Shown here piece by piece: positions 53,602 through 61,780 of a stretch of 64,000 nt of DNA (its first letter is position 1; every line of letters starts with the position of its first letter). This DNA comes from Massilia sp. Mn16-1_5. GTDB taxonomy: Bacteria > Pseudomonadota > Gammaproteobacteria > Burkholderiales > Burkholderiaceae_D. Made by a program: the position numbers and the translations under genes. The notes beneath the pieces were generated by a model. The model was not told where the DNA came from and did no database searches. It saw only the letters and a program-made list of their open reading frames with translations. The stretch is taken from positions 60,079-124,078 of the forward strand of contig NZ_PPXQ01000019.1 in assembly GCF_004798585.1 (NCBI RefSeq). Reading direction: 5' to 3'.

Positions 53602-54612
53602 TTACTCCTGCAATACGACCTGCGTACCGGCCGCCACGACGGCTGCCACTTCCGCGGCGCTCCAGTTGGTCAGGCGGATACAGCCGTGCGATTCCGTCTT
53701 GCCGATGAACTTCGGCACCGGCGTGCCGTGGATACCGTAGTGCGGCTTCGACAAATCGATCCAGACCACGCCGACCGGATTGTTGGGGCCGGGAGCGACT
53801 TTGGCCTTCTTGTCGCCCGGCTCGGCATCCCAGAACAGTTTCGGGTTGTAGTGGTAGGTCGGGTTCGGGTGCACGCCTTCGATCTTCCATTCGCCGATCG
53901 GCAGCGGATCGTACTGGCTGCCGGTGGAGGCCGGATACTGGGCGATCAGGCGATCGGCGCCGTCGAACAGCATCAGCACCTTGCGGCTGTCGCTGACCAC
54001 GACTTTCGAGGCGGCCGGCAGGGTCGGGCCGCCGTGCACGCTCGGCACCACGATCTGCTCGCCGGCCTTGGCCAGGTTCTTGCCGGGATTGAGGCGCGTG
54101 ATCAGCTCGGGGCTGGCGTGGAATTTCTCGCCAAGTCCCTCGGCCGGGTTCGCGTAGCCGAGCTTGGGCAGCTTGGCCTTTTCCATCATGTCCTCGGGAA
54201 CCGGCTGGAAGGGACCGGCCACGTCTTCGTTGGTGAGCACGTACGCGGTGAGGGTCGGCGTCGTGTCCCCGTTCAGCGCATTCCAGGTGGCCTCGTCGAG
54301 CTTGCCGCTCGCTTCGAGATTGCGCGACTTCTGGAAGGAAGACAGGGCCTGGCGCATGTTGGAGCCATAGGCGCCGTCGATCTCGCCCGGCGAGAAGTGC
54401 AGGCGGTCGAGCAGGACCTGGGCGCGCAGCAGGCGCTCGAATTCGGCGCGTTCGGCGGAGGCCGCATCTTGGCCCGGCTGCTGGGCGGCTGCGCCTTGTT
54501 GTAGGGGCGCTGCTTGTTGTGGCACCTGCGGCGCCTGGCGGGCGGCGGTCGCGGCGAAGGGAAGGGCGCCCGTGAGGACGGCGACCAGGAGGGGGGCAGC
54601 GATTTTTTTCAT
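53602..54612 (-). CDS. L,D-transpeptidase with peptidoglycan-binding domain
   Basis: A 336-residue periplasmic enzyme with signal peptide (...FAATAARQ). A PG_binding_1-type helical domain (LRAQVLLDRLHFSPGEIDGA, YGSNMRQALSSFQKSRNLEA) precedes a LysM-like middle part (LITRLNPGKNLAKAGEQIVV). The YkuD catalytic domain ends HGTPVPKFIGKTESHGCIRL with His309 and Cys311. It makes 3-3 cross-links or attaches proteins to peptidoglycan. The start ATG opens the signal peptide; an earlier in-frame start would add an improbable leader. Confidence 0.92.
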   Translation of the reverse strand: MKKIAAPLLVAVLTGALPFAATAARQAPQVPQQAAPLQQGAAAQQPGQDAASAERAEFERLLRAQVLLDRLHFSPGEIDGAYGSNMRQALSSFQKSRNLEASGKLDEATWNALNGDTTPTLTAYVLTNEDVAGPFQPVPEDMMEKAKLPKLGYANPAEGLGEKFHASPELITRLNPGKNLAKAGEQIVVPSVHGGPTLPAASKVVVSDSRKVLMLFDGADRLIAQYPASTGSQYDPLPIGEWKIEGVHPNPTYHYNPKLFWDAEPGDKKAKVAPGPNNPVGVVWIDLSKPHYGIHGTPVPKFIGKTESHGCIRLTNWSAAEVAAVVAAGTQVVLQE

Positions 54613-54725
54613 ATGGCACCTGCAATACTTACTAAAGGAAACCTCAGCGTAGAGGGGCGCCACTCAGCGGTCTGTGCGCGAACGAACTCAGGCTCGGGCC
54701 GCTCCGCGGCGTTACAATCGCGGCC

Positions 54726-55025
54726 ATGAGCACCGACGCCGACACCTTTTCCATCATGCTCCTGCCTCTTGGCGCCACCGTCCCGGCAGGGAAAAACACT
54801 GTGCTGCAGGCCTGCGAGGCGGCCGGCATCGATCTCCCGAATTCCTGCCGCAACGGCACCTGCCGCACCTGCCTGTGCCGCCTGGAATCGGGCAGCGTGC
54901 GCTACCTCGTCGAATGGCCCGGCCTGTCGATCGAGGAAAAGCGCGAGAACTACCTGCTGCCCTGCGTCGCCGTGCCGACCGGCGACGTCGTGCTCAGCGC
55001 GCCGCTGGCGAAGCGGCGGGTTTGA
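54726..55025 (+). CDS. plant-type [2Fe-2S] ferredoxin
   Basis: A 99-residue ferredoxin. Cys41, Cys46, Cys49 (NSCRNGTCRTCLCRL) and Cys80 (LLPCVAVPTGDVVL) are the four cluster ligands in the usual CX4CX2C...C order. It is a small electron carrier for an unidentified oxygenase or reductase. Its last 32 bases overlap the end of the hydrolase gene on the other strand. Confidence 0.93.
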   Translation: MSTDADTFSIMLLPLGATVPAGKNTVLQACEAAGIDLPNSCRNGTCRTCLCRLESGSVRYLVEWPGLSIEEKRENYLLPCVAVPTGDVVLSAPLAKRRV

Positions 55026-55917
55026 CCTCTGGTCCCGTGCGCGCCAGTGCGCGTTCGATGGCGGCGAAGACCAGCGGCCAGGAAGGCGAGCTGGCCGCGA
55101 CTTCGTCGTAGTGGCTCGCGCCCGGCAGGATCACGACTTCGGCGCTGTCGCCCGCCGCGAGTGCCCGCGCCGCGTAATCCTGGGCCACGCGCGGTGGCGA
55201 GATCGTGTCCAGCTCGCCCGTGACGAGGATGGTGTGGCTGCCGTTCGGGATCAGCTCGGCGGCATTCGTGTCGCTGTACACGTCGGGCCGCGTGCTGCTG
55301 GGCAGACCCGCCAGCTCGGGCGTGTCGCGCCCGCAGCTCGACTTGATCAACTCGCGCTCGCGGCGCAGGTCGGCCAGGCCGCCCAGGCTGACCACGGCGC
55401 GCACCGGCAGCATGGCTTCGCGAAATAGCGGGCTGCCGGCGGGAATGCGCGAGCGTCCGGCGATCCACTGCACCAGCTGGCCGCCGGCCGAGTGGCCGAC
55501 CGCGACCACCCGCGTCAGGTCGAGGGGCCGGCTGCGGCCCTGGGCGGCCAGGGCGTCGAGTGCGGCGTGCATGTCTTCGTACATGCCGGGGTAGCCGCCG
55601 CCGGCCTCGTCCACGCGCCGGTACTCGACGTTCCAGACGGCGATGCCGCGCGCCGTCAGGGCGCCCGCCATGTTGCGCAGCTGGACGATGCCGCCGAATT
55701 TCTCGGTCCAGCATCCGCCATGCACCAGCACGGCGACGGGGAAGGGCCCGCTGCCCTTGGGCAGGAACAGCTCGGCATACTGGGACGGCGCGGGGCCGTA
55801 GGACAGGCGGGCGGAGGGAGCGGGCCCGGTCAGGGCCATATAGTCGTCGAGTTTCATCGGGGCAGCCGACACGAGGGCCGGGAAGAGGGCGGTGAGGAGG
55901 AGGAACCGGATGTTCAT
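54994..55917 (-). CDS. secreted alpha/beta hydrolase (esterase-like)
   Basis: A 307-residue hydrolase with signal peptide (MNIRFLLLTALFPALVSAAP). Motifs are VAVLVHGGCWTEKFGG (HGG oxyanion, as in hormone-sensitive-lipase-like enzymes), the nucleophile VVAVGHSAGGQLVQW (Ser near 155), a GELDTISPP acid and the catalytic His in LPGASHYDEVA. It probably acts as a periplasmic carboxylesterase or kynurenine-formamidase-like enzyme. An upstream ATG (55953) is possible but would bury the signal peptide. Confidence 0.85.
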   Translation of the reverse strand: MNIRFLLLTALFPALVSAAPMKLDDYMALTGPAPSARLSYGPAPSQYAELFLPKGSGPFPVAVLVHGGCWTEKFGGIVQLRNMAGALTARGIAVWNVEYRRVDEAGGGYPGMYEDMHAALDALAAQGRSRPLDLTRVVAVGHSAGGQLVQWIAGRSRIPAGSPLFREAMLPVRAVVSLGGLADLRRERELIKSSCGRDTPELAGLPSSTRPDVYSDTNAAELIPNGSHTILVTGELDTISPPRVAQDYAARALAAGDSAEVVILPGASHYDEVAASSPSWPLVFAAIERALARTGPEVKPAASPAAR

Positions 55918-56047
55918 AGGACGGTCAATTGGCAAAACATGAACTATACGCATCTTTTGGCGCTGCGCACGATTGAAAACCTCCGCCGTTCTTCCATGCT
56001 AGTCTGCGCAAAACGTCAATGTTTTCAACCACCACGGGAGGCATTTC

Positions 56048-56230
56048 ATGAGCAACGAATCGAAAGCAAACGATACCGGCAGCAAGCAATCCGACCGCAT
56101 GTCGGAAGAAGAGATGGCCAAACAGCGCGCGGGCAAGGCCGACAAGAGCAGCCACGACCACATGTCGCGCGAAAAGGCCGGCCGCGATGAAGGCGCCGGT
56201 GGCGGCGCCAAGCAGAAGCAGAACCACTGA
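56048..56230 (+). CDS. 60-residue hydrophilic small protein, unknown
   Basis: ATG with GGGAGG eight bases upstream; the product is very hydrophilic and probably disordered (Lys, Ser, Asp, Gln, Gly), with MSEEEMAKQRAGKADKSSHD in the middle and the end GGAKQKQNH. It looks like the small stress- or desiccation-type proteins of soil bacteria, but no family is recognised. It lies 16 bases before another small gene. Confidence 0.6.
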   Translation: MSNESKANDTGSKQSDRMSEEEMAKQRAGKADKSSHDHMSREKAGRDEGAGGGAKQKQNH

Positions 56231-56245
56231 GCAGCACGGACGCCA

Positions 56246-56422
56246 ATGGACACCATCGATCCGCAGGACGGCGGCCGCGGCGCGCTGCGGGCGCATTCGA
56301 CGCCCGATCCGGAACCCGCGCCGACGCCCCCCACGATTCCGGTTCCCGACGACGTGCCCGACCCGGCGCACGCACCTGTCGAGGAACCCGTGATTCCCGA
56401 GCCGCCGATCCGCGCCGGCTGA
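56246..56422 (+). CDS. 58-residue Pro/Glu-rich small protein, unknown
   Basis: Frame of 59 codons from ATG to TGA, product rich in Pro, Asp and Glu (for example PDPEPAPTPPTIPVPDDVPD, and VEEPVIPEPPIRAG at the end). It is acidic, whereas the preceding small protein is basic. The upstream site (CACGGACG) is a weak ribosome-binding site; translation may be coupled to the gene before it. It ends 19 bases before a terminator, which supports a two-gene unit. Confidence 0.5.
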   Translation: MDTIDPQDGGRGALRAHSTPDPEPAPTPPTIPVPDDVPDPAHAPVEEPVIPEPPIRAG

Positions 56423-56441
56423 TACCGAAGACGGAAACAAC

Positions 56442-56470
56442 AGCGCCACCCGAAGGTGGCGCTTTTTTTT
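56442..56470 (+). terminator. Rho-independent terminator of the small-protein pair
   Basis: AGCGCCACC-CGAA-GGTGGCGCT followed by eight T. It lies between convergent small genes. Confidence 0.88.
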
Positions 56471-56483
56471 GGGACCGGGTTGT

Positions 56484-56651
56484 TCAGCCCTGCTGCTGCT
56501 GGTCCTTGCTGTCCTTCAGCGGCGGAATTTCCTTGATCATCTCTTCGGTTTCCTTTTCGGCCGGTGTCTTCTCGCCGCTGCCGATGTCGTCTTCGTGCAG
56601 GATGGCGCCGCCCTTGGCGGCCGGGTCTTGTGGTGGTCGTGCTTGTGGCAT
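56484..56651 (-). CDS. 55-residue acidic small protein, unknown
   Basis: ATG with GGGAGG seven bases upstream; product MPQARPPQDPAAKGGAILHE... with a Glu/Lys-rich middle and a Gln tail, and no membrane segment or Cys. Composition and length suggest a soluble, partly disordered protein. It is convergent with the two small genes before it. Confidence 0.55.
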   Translation of the reverse strand: MPQARPPQDPAAKGGAILHEDDIGSGEKTPAEKETEEMIKEIPPLKDSKDQQQQG

Positions 56652-56762
56652 GGTGCGTCCTCCCTGGTTCAATGTTGACCCTATCCTAACAGTCGCAGAA
56701 TGCAGCCGGCGCGCAGTACGACACTGTGGCGAACTTGCCAAATCACACACAAAGTTACAATT

Positions 56763-56804
56763 ATGTTCGGTGCCGAACGTTCACAAAGTGTGAGTTTTTT
56801 TATA
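56763..56804 (+). promoter_or_regulatory. promoter with operator-like palindrome before a tiny membrane protein
   Basis: GTTCGG-TG-CCGAAC (56763-56776) is a perfect 14-base dyad just upstream of TTCACA (56778-56783) and TATAAT (56799-56804). The spacer is 15 bases, short for sigma-70. The dyad touches the -35, a typical operator position. Confidence 0.45.
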
Positions 56805-56845
56805 ATATCGACTCATGAATTTGGATCGTATCGATGGAGACACAG

Positions 56846-56983
56846 ATGGGCAATTCGCTGCATAACAAGATTTACCTGGGCCGGAGCACCGGTTTCGCAT
56901 CGCGCCGTTTCCAGGGCGTGCTGGCCGTGGGCGCCATCGTCGCCGCAGGCCTGGTGTGGATTGCACTGCGCGCGTCGCACTGA
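56846..56983 (+). CDS. 45-residue single-span membrane protein, unknown
   Basis: ATG with GGAGA six bases upstream. The product MGNSLHNKIYLGRSTGFASR... has a basic first half and one hydrophobic segment (GVLAVGAIVAAGLVWIALRA), ending SH. By the positive-inside rule the N-terminus should be cytoplasmic. Promoter and possible operator lie 40 bases upstream. No family recognised. Confidence 0.6.
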   Translation: MGNSLHNKIYLGRSTGFASRRFQGVLAVGAIVAAGLVWIALRASH

Positions 56984-57082
56984 GCGGGTCGCGCCGAGCT
57001 TTCCGACGCTGCGCAGCTTCGCTGGTTGCCGCCATGTCGCATGGCGGTTACCATGACGGCCCAATCCACCTTTTGAGCCGTA

Positions 57083-57454
57083 ATGAAGAACGAAAAACTG
57101 ACGACCGACGAATACAACGCCCTCGGGTTCATCCGCGGCGGAGCGCGTAACGATCGCGTGAATGCCTGCGTCGGCCGCAATGCCAAGCGCCTGGCCGGCC
57201 TGAAGATGATCGCCTATACGCGCGACGGCCGGCTCGAGATGACGGAGAAGGGACAGCAGGTGCTGTTCCTGCGCGCCTGCATCGAGGCGCTGACGAGCCT
57301 GTCGCAGGATCCGGCGGCGCCGGTGGCGGGTGACGTGGCGCAGTTCCTGATTCGCAAGTCGCACATCGCGCCGCGCGAAGAAGGCGGCTACGAGGTCACG
57401 CCGCGTGGCCTGGAGTCGCTGGCCGATATCCAGGCGCAGGAGCCAAAGAAGTAA
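57083..57454 (+). CDS. 123-residue small winged-helix-like protein, unknown
   Basis: A soluble, helix-rich protein starting MKNEKLTTDEYNALGFIRGG. The segments AKRLAGLKMIAYTRDGRLEM and APREEGGYEVTPRGLESLAD each look like a helix followed by a beta-wing, so a DNA-binding or regulatory fold is possible. This is a reading of pattern, not a family match. It is followed by two tandem hairpin repeats that may end its transcript. Confidence 0.65.
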   Translation: MKNEKLTTDEYNALGFIRGGARNDRVNACVGRNAKRLAGLKMIAYTRDGRLEMTEKGQQVLFLRACIEALTSLSQDPAAPVAGDVAQFLIRKSHIAPREEGGYEVTPRGLESLADIQAQEPKK

Positions 57455-57471
57455 GGACGTAAACGAACAAT

Positions 57472-57524
57472 CCCCTGCGGGGCAGGGGATTGTCGCCTTG
57501 CCCCTGCGGGGCAGGGGATTGTCG
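57472..57524. repeat. two 24-base direct repeats, each a hairpin
   Basis: CCCCTGCGGGGCAGGGGATT(GTCG) occurs at 57472-57495 and again at 57501-57524, five bases apart. In each, CCCCTGC pairs with GCAGGGG. They lie between convergent genes and may act as weak terminators. Confidence 0.7.
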
Positions 57525-57531
57525 TGGCCTC

Positions 57532-57741
57532 TCAGTAACGGCGGCGGCGGTGCGGATAGACCAGCGTACGTACTGCGATCTCGGCCGGCACATTCATCGC
57601 CGCCAGAAACTCGGCTGCGCGCTGCAGCCCAAGCGTCGGAATCGATGCCACTGCCTGGTTTACCAGGTCGCGGGTGCGCAGATCCGTTCTGACCACGCGC
57701 GCTTTTGCCGATGGGCGTACCTGCACTTCTTCCATGTTCAT
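57532..57741 (-). CDS. 69-residue basic small protein, unknown
   Basis: ATG with AGGA five bases upstream; product MNMEEVQVRPSAKARVVRTD..., with a helical middle (LGLQRAAEFLAAMNVPAEIA) and the basic end YPHRRRRY. Basic, soluble and without Cys. The upstream gap holds CAATAG-N8-CTATTG (57759-57778), a possible operator. No family recognised. Confidence 0.55.
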   Translation of the reverse strand: MNMEEVQVRPSAKARVVRTDLRTRDLVNQAVASIPTLGLQRAAEFLAAMNVPAEIAVRTLVYPHRRRRY

Positions 57742-57824
57742 CGTATTCCTGCATGTTGCAATAGAGATATTCCTATTGTAGAGCAACGATGTGCAAAATG
57801 CTACATCCTTGTAGGAATACTCCT

Positions 57825-60674
57825 TCAAGCCGCTGAGACGGCTTCTTCCTCGACGACGATTTCCTCGGGCGCCAGGCCGCGGCCCTCGATCAGCAGCTGC
57901 TCGAACTCGTGTGCCGGCAGCGGCCGGCTGAAGTAGTATCCCTGCATTTCGTCGCAGCCGTGGCGGCGCAGGTAGTCCAGCTGCTCGCCCGTTTCCACGC
58001 CTTCCGCGATCACCGCCAGCTTCAGGTTATGGGCCAGCGCGATGATCGAGGTGACGATCGCCTCGTCGTTGGCGTCGCGCGTGATGTCGGCCACAAAGGA
58101 GCGGTCGATCTTCAGCACGTCGATCGGGAAGCGCGACAGGTAAGAAAGGCTCGAATAGCCGGTGCCGAAGTCGTCGATCGACAGGTTCACGCCCAGCGCC
58201 TTCATACGGTGCAGCAGGTCGACGGCTGGCGTGATGTCGCTCATGAACAGGCTTTCGGTGAGCTCGATTTCCAGGTATTTCGGTTCCAGCCCCGTGTCCT
58301 GCAGCACTGCTGCCAGGTTCTCGATCAGGTCGGCCGCGCCGAACTGGCGCGCCGACAGGTTCACGGCCACGCGCAGCTTGTCGAAACCGGCGTCCTGCCA
58401 GGCCTTGTTCTGGGCGCAGGCGGTACGCAGCACCCAGGCGCCGATCGACACGATCATCCCGGTTTCCTCGGCAATGCCGATGAATCGGCTCGGCGGCACC
58501 ATACCCAGCTCCGGATGCTGCCAGCGGATCAGCGCTTCCATGCCGCAGATTTTGCCGGTCTTCATGTCGAGCTGGGGCTGGTAATACAGCACGAATTCGT
58601 TGCGCTCGACGGCATTCCTGAGCGCGCTTTCGATGCGCACCCGTTCCAGCGATTCCTCGTTCATGGCCGGCGTGTAGAACTGGAAGTTGTTGCGGCCCAG
58701 CTTCTTGGCGCGGTACATGGCGATGTCGGCATGCTCGATCAGGGTGTCGGCAGCCGTGCTCTCGCTCGGGAAGACCGACACGCCGATGCTGCAGGTGACG
58801 AAGAATTCCTTGGTGCCGAGCATGACCGGCTGGGCGACCGCGTTCATCACGCGCTGTACGATGTCGGGCGTCAGCTGCTGCTCGCCGGTTTCCGAGACGA
58901 TCACGACGAATTCGTCGCCCGACAGGCGCGCCACCGTATCGGCATCGCGCAGCGAGGAACGCAGGCGCGCCGCGACCGTCATCAGGAGCACGTCGCCGGC
59001 CTTGTGGCCCATGCTGTCGTTGACGAACTTGAAGCGGTCGAGGTCGATCAGCATGACCCACATCGGGCTGCCGCTGCGGGTGGCATAGGCCACGGCCTGG
59101 CCGAGGCGGTCCTGCAGCAGCGAGCGGTTCGGCAGGCCGGTCAGGGCGTCGTGCTGGGCCACATGGTGTACGCGCTCCTCGGTCAGCTTGCGCTCGGTGA
59201 TGTCGCTGCCGGTGCCGCGGTAGCCGGCGAACTGGCCCTGCTCGTCGAACACGGGCTGGCCGTTGACGAGGAACCAGCGGGTCTGGCCGGTGTCGTCCTG
59301 CAGCTGGTATTCGAAGTCGTTGAAGGGCTGGAAGTCGCGCACCTGGGCGATGTGGGTGCGGCCGCGCTCGGTGTCGCCGAGCGAGGGGATGAACTCCCAG
59401 CGCGTCTTGCCGAGCAGGGATTCCACCAAAATGCCGGCCTTTTCGCTGAAGCCCCCGGTGACCATCGTGAAGCGGAACTGCTTGTCCTGCTCCCAGTACC
59501 AGTCGGACGACATCGACACCAGCTGGCGGAAGCGCTGCTCGCTCTGCTGCAAGGCTTTTTCGGTGCGTTCGCGCGCCACCATGTCGTCGACCAGGCGGCG
59601 GTTGGTGCGCTTCAGGTCGGCGGTGCGCTTCCTCACCAGCTGCTGCACGCGGCGCGCCCTGGCGCCGGAGGCCTGGACCCAGGCCGTCGTCATCAGGGTC
59701 AGCAGGATGCCGCCGGCCAGCATCGCCAGCGAGGCCAGGTGGTCGGCCACGAACGGACGCGGCTTGGTTGCCACCTCGACCAGCCAGGGGCGGCCGGCCA
59801 CGTCCAGGGTGCGGGCGGCATAGGCTTCGTGTTCGGGCGCGATCCAGCTGCCCAGCAGTTCGCGCTGGGGGCGGGCGCCGGTGGCGCTGGTGGTGAAGAC
59901 CAAATCGGCCGGGTCGGGACGGGCGCCGGCGTAGACCGACATCACGATCTGGCCGTCGTCGAGCAGGCCGGCGCCGGCCAGCGCCATGCTCACCAGTTCC
60001 TGGGCGCGCACCACGACGGCGGTGTCGCCGATCAGGCGGCCCTTGGCGTCATACACCGGCAGGATGACCTGGAAGCTCGGCTGCGGGCTTGGGTCCTGGA
60101 CCAGCCGGAACAGCGGCGTGGCTGCGGCACGGCGCTCGGCATGGGCGCGCGCCAGGGCAGCGTTGATCGGTGCCCGGGTGCCGGAGTCGAAGCCGAAGGC
60201 GGCTTCGTTGCCGCCCATCGGCACCAGGTAGTCGACGATGCTGTAAGTGGGGCGGCGCGCGGCCGGCACCTGCTTGCCGCCCTGTTCCTCGTGGATGACG
60301 GCGCCGGGTACGATCTTCTGCAATTCGGCCTCGACCGCGGCGCGCTCGGCGTCCGGCACGATGCGGTGGTAATTGAAGGCCTTGATGAAGGGATGACGCA
60401 GCAGCAGCGGCGCCGTGAAATCCTGGAACTGGGCGCGCGTCACCGGCGCGCCGAGGGCAAACAGCTGGTTGGTGACCGTCACCACCTCGACCGCGTCATG
60501 CAGGCCCTGGCGCACCGTCGCCACGCGCTGGTCGGCGCGCTGGCTGAACGACAAGGCGAGGTTGTCGTATTCGAGATGGCTCACGCCCACGAACAGCGCG
60601 CTCGAGGCGGCCAGGCCGGCCCCCAGCGTAAGGGCCGCCGCGCGGGTGAGAGAAAACGGCAGGCGACGCAACAT
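57825..60674 (-). CDS. CHASE-PAS-GGDEF-EAL cyclic-di-GMP protein
   Basis: A 949-residue membrane sensor. The first membrane segment is at about 8-32 and a second near 305-330, with a periplasmic CHASE domain between. A cytoplasmic coiled coil and a PAS domain (about 370-485, DWYWEQDKQFRFTMVTGGFS) follow. The GGDEF domain has active site SGDEF (ARLSGDEFVVIVS) and an inhibitory site RDAD five residues before it. The EAL domain has MEALIRWQHPELGMVPP, the DDFGTGYSS loop and IAEGVET. Both synthesis and breakdown of c-di-GMP are possible. Start: ATG 60672-60674 with GGGA eight bases before it. Confidence 0.93.
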   Translation of the reverse strand: MLRRLPFSLTRAAALTLGAGLAASSALFVGVSHLEYDNLALSFSQRADQRVATVRQGLHDAVEVVTVTNQLFALGAPVTRAQFQDFTAPLLLRHPFIKAFNYHRIVPDAERAAVEAELQKIVPGAVIHEEQGGKQVPAARRPTYSIVDYLVPMGGNEAAFGFDSGTRAPINAALARAHAERRAAATPLFRLVQDPSPQPSFQVILPVYDAKGRLIGDTAVVVRAQELVSMALAGAGLLDDGQIVMSVYAGARPDPADLVFTTSATGARPQRELLGSWIAPEHEAYAARTLDVAGRPWLVEVATKPRPFVADHLASLAMLAGGILLTLMTTAWVQASGARARRVQQLVRKRTADLKRTNRRLVDDMVARERTEKALQQSEQRFRQLVSMSSDWYWEQDKQFRFTMVTGGFSEKAGILVESLLGKTRWEFIPSLGDTERGRTHIAQVRDFQPFNDFEYQLQDDTGQTRWFLVNGQPVFDEQGQFAGYRGTGSDITERKLTEERVHHVAQHDALTGLPNRSLLQDRLGQAVAYATRSGSPMWVMLIDLDRFKFVNDSMGHKAGDVLLMTVAARLRSSLRDADTVARLSGDEFVVIVSETGEQQLTPDIVQRVMNAVAQPVMLGTKEFFVTCSIGVSVFPSESTAADTLIEHADIAMYRAKKLGRNNFQFYTPAMNEESLERVRIESALRNAVERNEFVLYYQPQLDMKTGKICGMEALIRWQHPELGMVPPSRFIGIAEETGMIVSIGAWVLRTACAQNKAWQDAGFDKLRVAVNLSARQFGAADLIENLAAVLQDTGLEPKYLEIELTESLFMSDITPAVDLLHRMKALGVNLSIDDFGTGYSSLSYLSRFPIDVLKIDRSFVADITRDANDEAIVTSIIALAHNLKLAVIAEGVETGEQLDYLRRHGCDEMQGYYFSRPLPAHEFEQLLIEGRGLAPEEIVVEEEAVSAA

Positions 60675-60793
60675 GGTTGTTCCCAAAATTTATTTGCCCT
60701 AAAGCACCAAAGCAGCCAAGTGTGTCATTTTCGGCCGTTTTCCGCAAATAAATACTGGCGAGGAAGGCCACTAAGACGGCGCTGTCGCCGCGA

Positions 60794-61573
60794 TCAGACA
60801 GGGCGCCGTGCCAGCCAGGCAACGAGTGCCCGCGCCAGCAGCCGGTTCAGGAAGGGAAAGCGCAGGCCGCGCCGGCGCGCGAGGTGTTCCTGCAGGCGCG
60901 CGCCGCGTCCGCCGCCGGCGCCCGCACGCACGGCAAACAGCAGGTGATTGTTACCGGCGATGCCGTGGAAGTCGCAAACGCGTCCCTGGAAAGCGTTCGT
61001 GATGCGTTCGACCATGGCATCGTGAGCGGGATCGTAGCTGAGCAGGTTCGCCGCCAGCACCCCGCCTTCGCGCAGCGCGCGCCGGCAATCGGCATAGAAG
61101 GCGGCGCTGCCGAGGACGGGCGGCATGCCGGCGGCATCGAAACCGTCGACCAGGATCACGTCGCAGCTGGCGGGCGCGTCGCGCAGGTAGTCGGCGGCGT
61201 CCGTGTGGATGATGCGCAACCTGGTATCGTCGGGCGGTACGCAGAAGGCTTCGCGCAGGGCGATCACCTCGGCGCTGATCTCCAGCACCGTGATCCGGGT
61301 GTGCGGAAAATGGCGGTAGCAGAACTTGGCCAGCGAGCCGCCGCCCAGGCCCACCATCACGATGTGGCGCGGATCGGGCACGAACAGGGCGAAGCACATC
61401 ATGGCGCGGGCGTAGTCGAGCACCAGGGCGTCCGGCTGCGAGAGCAGCATCTCGCTCTGGATGTCGCCCGGCTGGAATTCGAGCGTGCGCCGGTTACCGC
61501 GGGTGCGTACGCGGGGCACGGAAGGGGACGCGGAATCGGGCGGCAATTCGCTGGGGTCGGAACGCGGCGGCAT
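60794..61573 (-). CDS. spermidine-synthase-like SAM-fold protein
   Basis: A 259-residue protein with a Rossmann domain of the spermidine synthase type: HIVMVGLGGGSLAKFCYRHF, ITVLEISAEVIALREAF and DVILVDGFDAAGMPPVLGSA. The N-terminal beta-domain is short (GNRRTLEFQPGDIQSEMLLS). The basic C-terminal tail (RRRGLRFPFLNRLLARALVA) is not typical of true SpeE, so methyltransferase or aminopropyltransferase activity is open. No speD-like gene is nearby. Confidence 0.75.
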   Translation of the reverse strand: MPPRSDPSELPPDSASPSVPRVRTRGNRRTLEFQPGDIQSEMLLSQPDALVLDYARAMMCFALFVPDPRHIVMVGLGGGSLAKFCYRHFPHTRITVLEISAEVIALREAFCVPPDDTRLRIIHTDAADYLRDAPASCDVILVDGFDAAGMPPVLGSAAFYADCRRALREGGVLAANLLSYDPAHDAMVERITNAFQGRVCDFHGIAGNNHLLFAVRAGAGGGRGARLQEHLARRRGLRFPFLNRLLARALVAWLARRPV

Positions 61574-61672
61574 GGCGCCAGTATAGAAGAGAATATGGCC
61601 CGGTTCGGGCCCGCCTAGCGTCTTGTTCGCAGGCATGAAACTCTGCTAAGCTGGCCGTTGCAGCGTCATGGA

Positions 61673-61771
61673 GAGTTTGTGAAAAACCTCCAGGGCAAGG
61701 CGCATCGTCGAAGACAGTACGCTAGTACGGCGAGACGATGCAACGCAGCCATGGAGTTTTTTCGCAAACTC
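61673..61771. repeat. 99-base imperfect inverted repeat (hairpin element)
   Basis: The left arm 61673-61709 (starts GAGTTTGTGAAAAACCTCCA, ends GCGCATCGTC) pairs imperfectly with 61734-61771 (starts GACGATGCAACGCAGCC, ends CGCAAACTC). The loop itself contains GTACGCTAGTAC. It looks like a small non-autonomous or REP-like intergenic element, and it ends ten bases before the next start codon. The rest of 61574-61672 shows no gene. Confidence 0.7.
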
Positions 61772-61780
61772 GGAGTTTTC

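Noticed and set aside
57472..57524. CRISPR-like repeats
   Set aside because: Only two units, a five-base spacer, G+C hairpins and no cas genes.
57909..60947. Open frame of about 1,000 codons on the plus strand opposite the GGDEF-EAL gene
   Set aside because: Composition is the biased Arg/His/Gln/Val type of a shadow frame, there is no ribosome-binding site, and the opposite strand encodes a complete CHASE-PAS-GGDEF-EAL protein.
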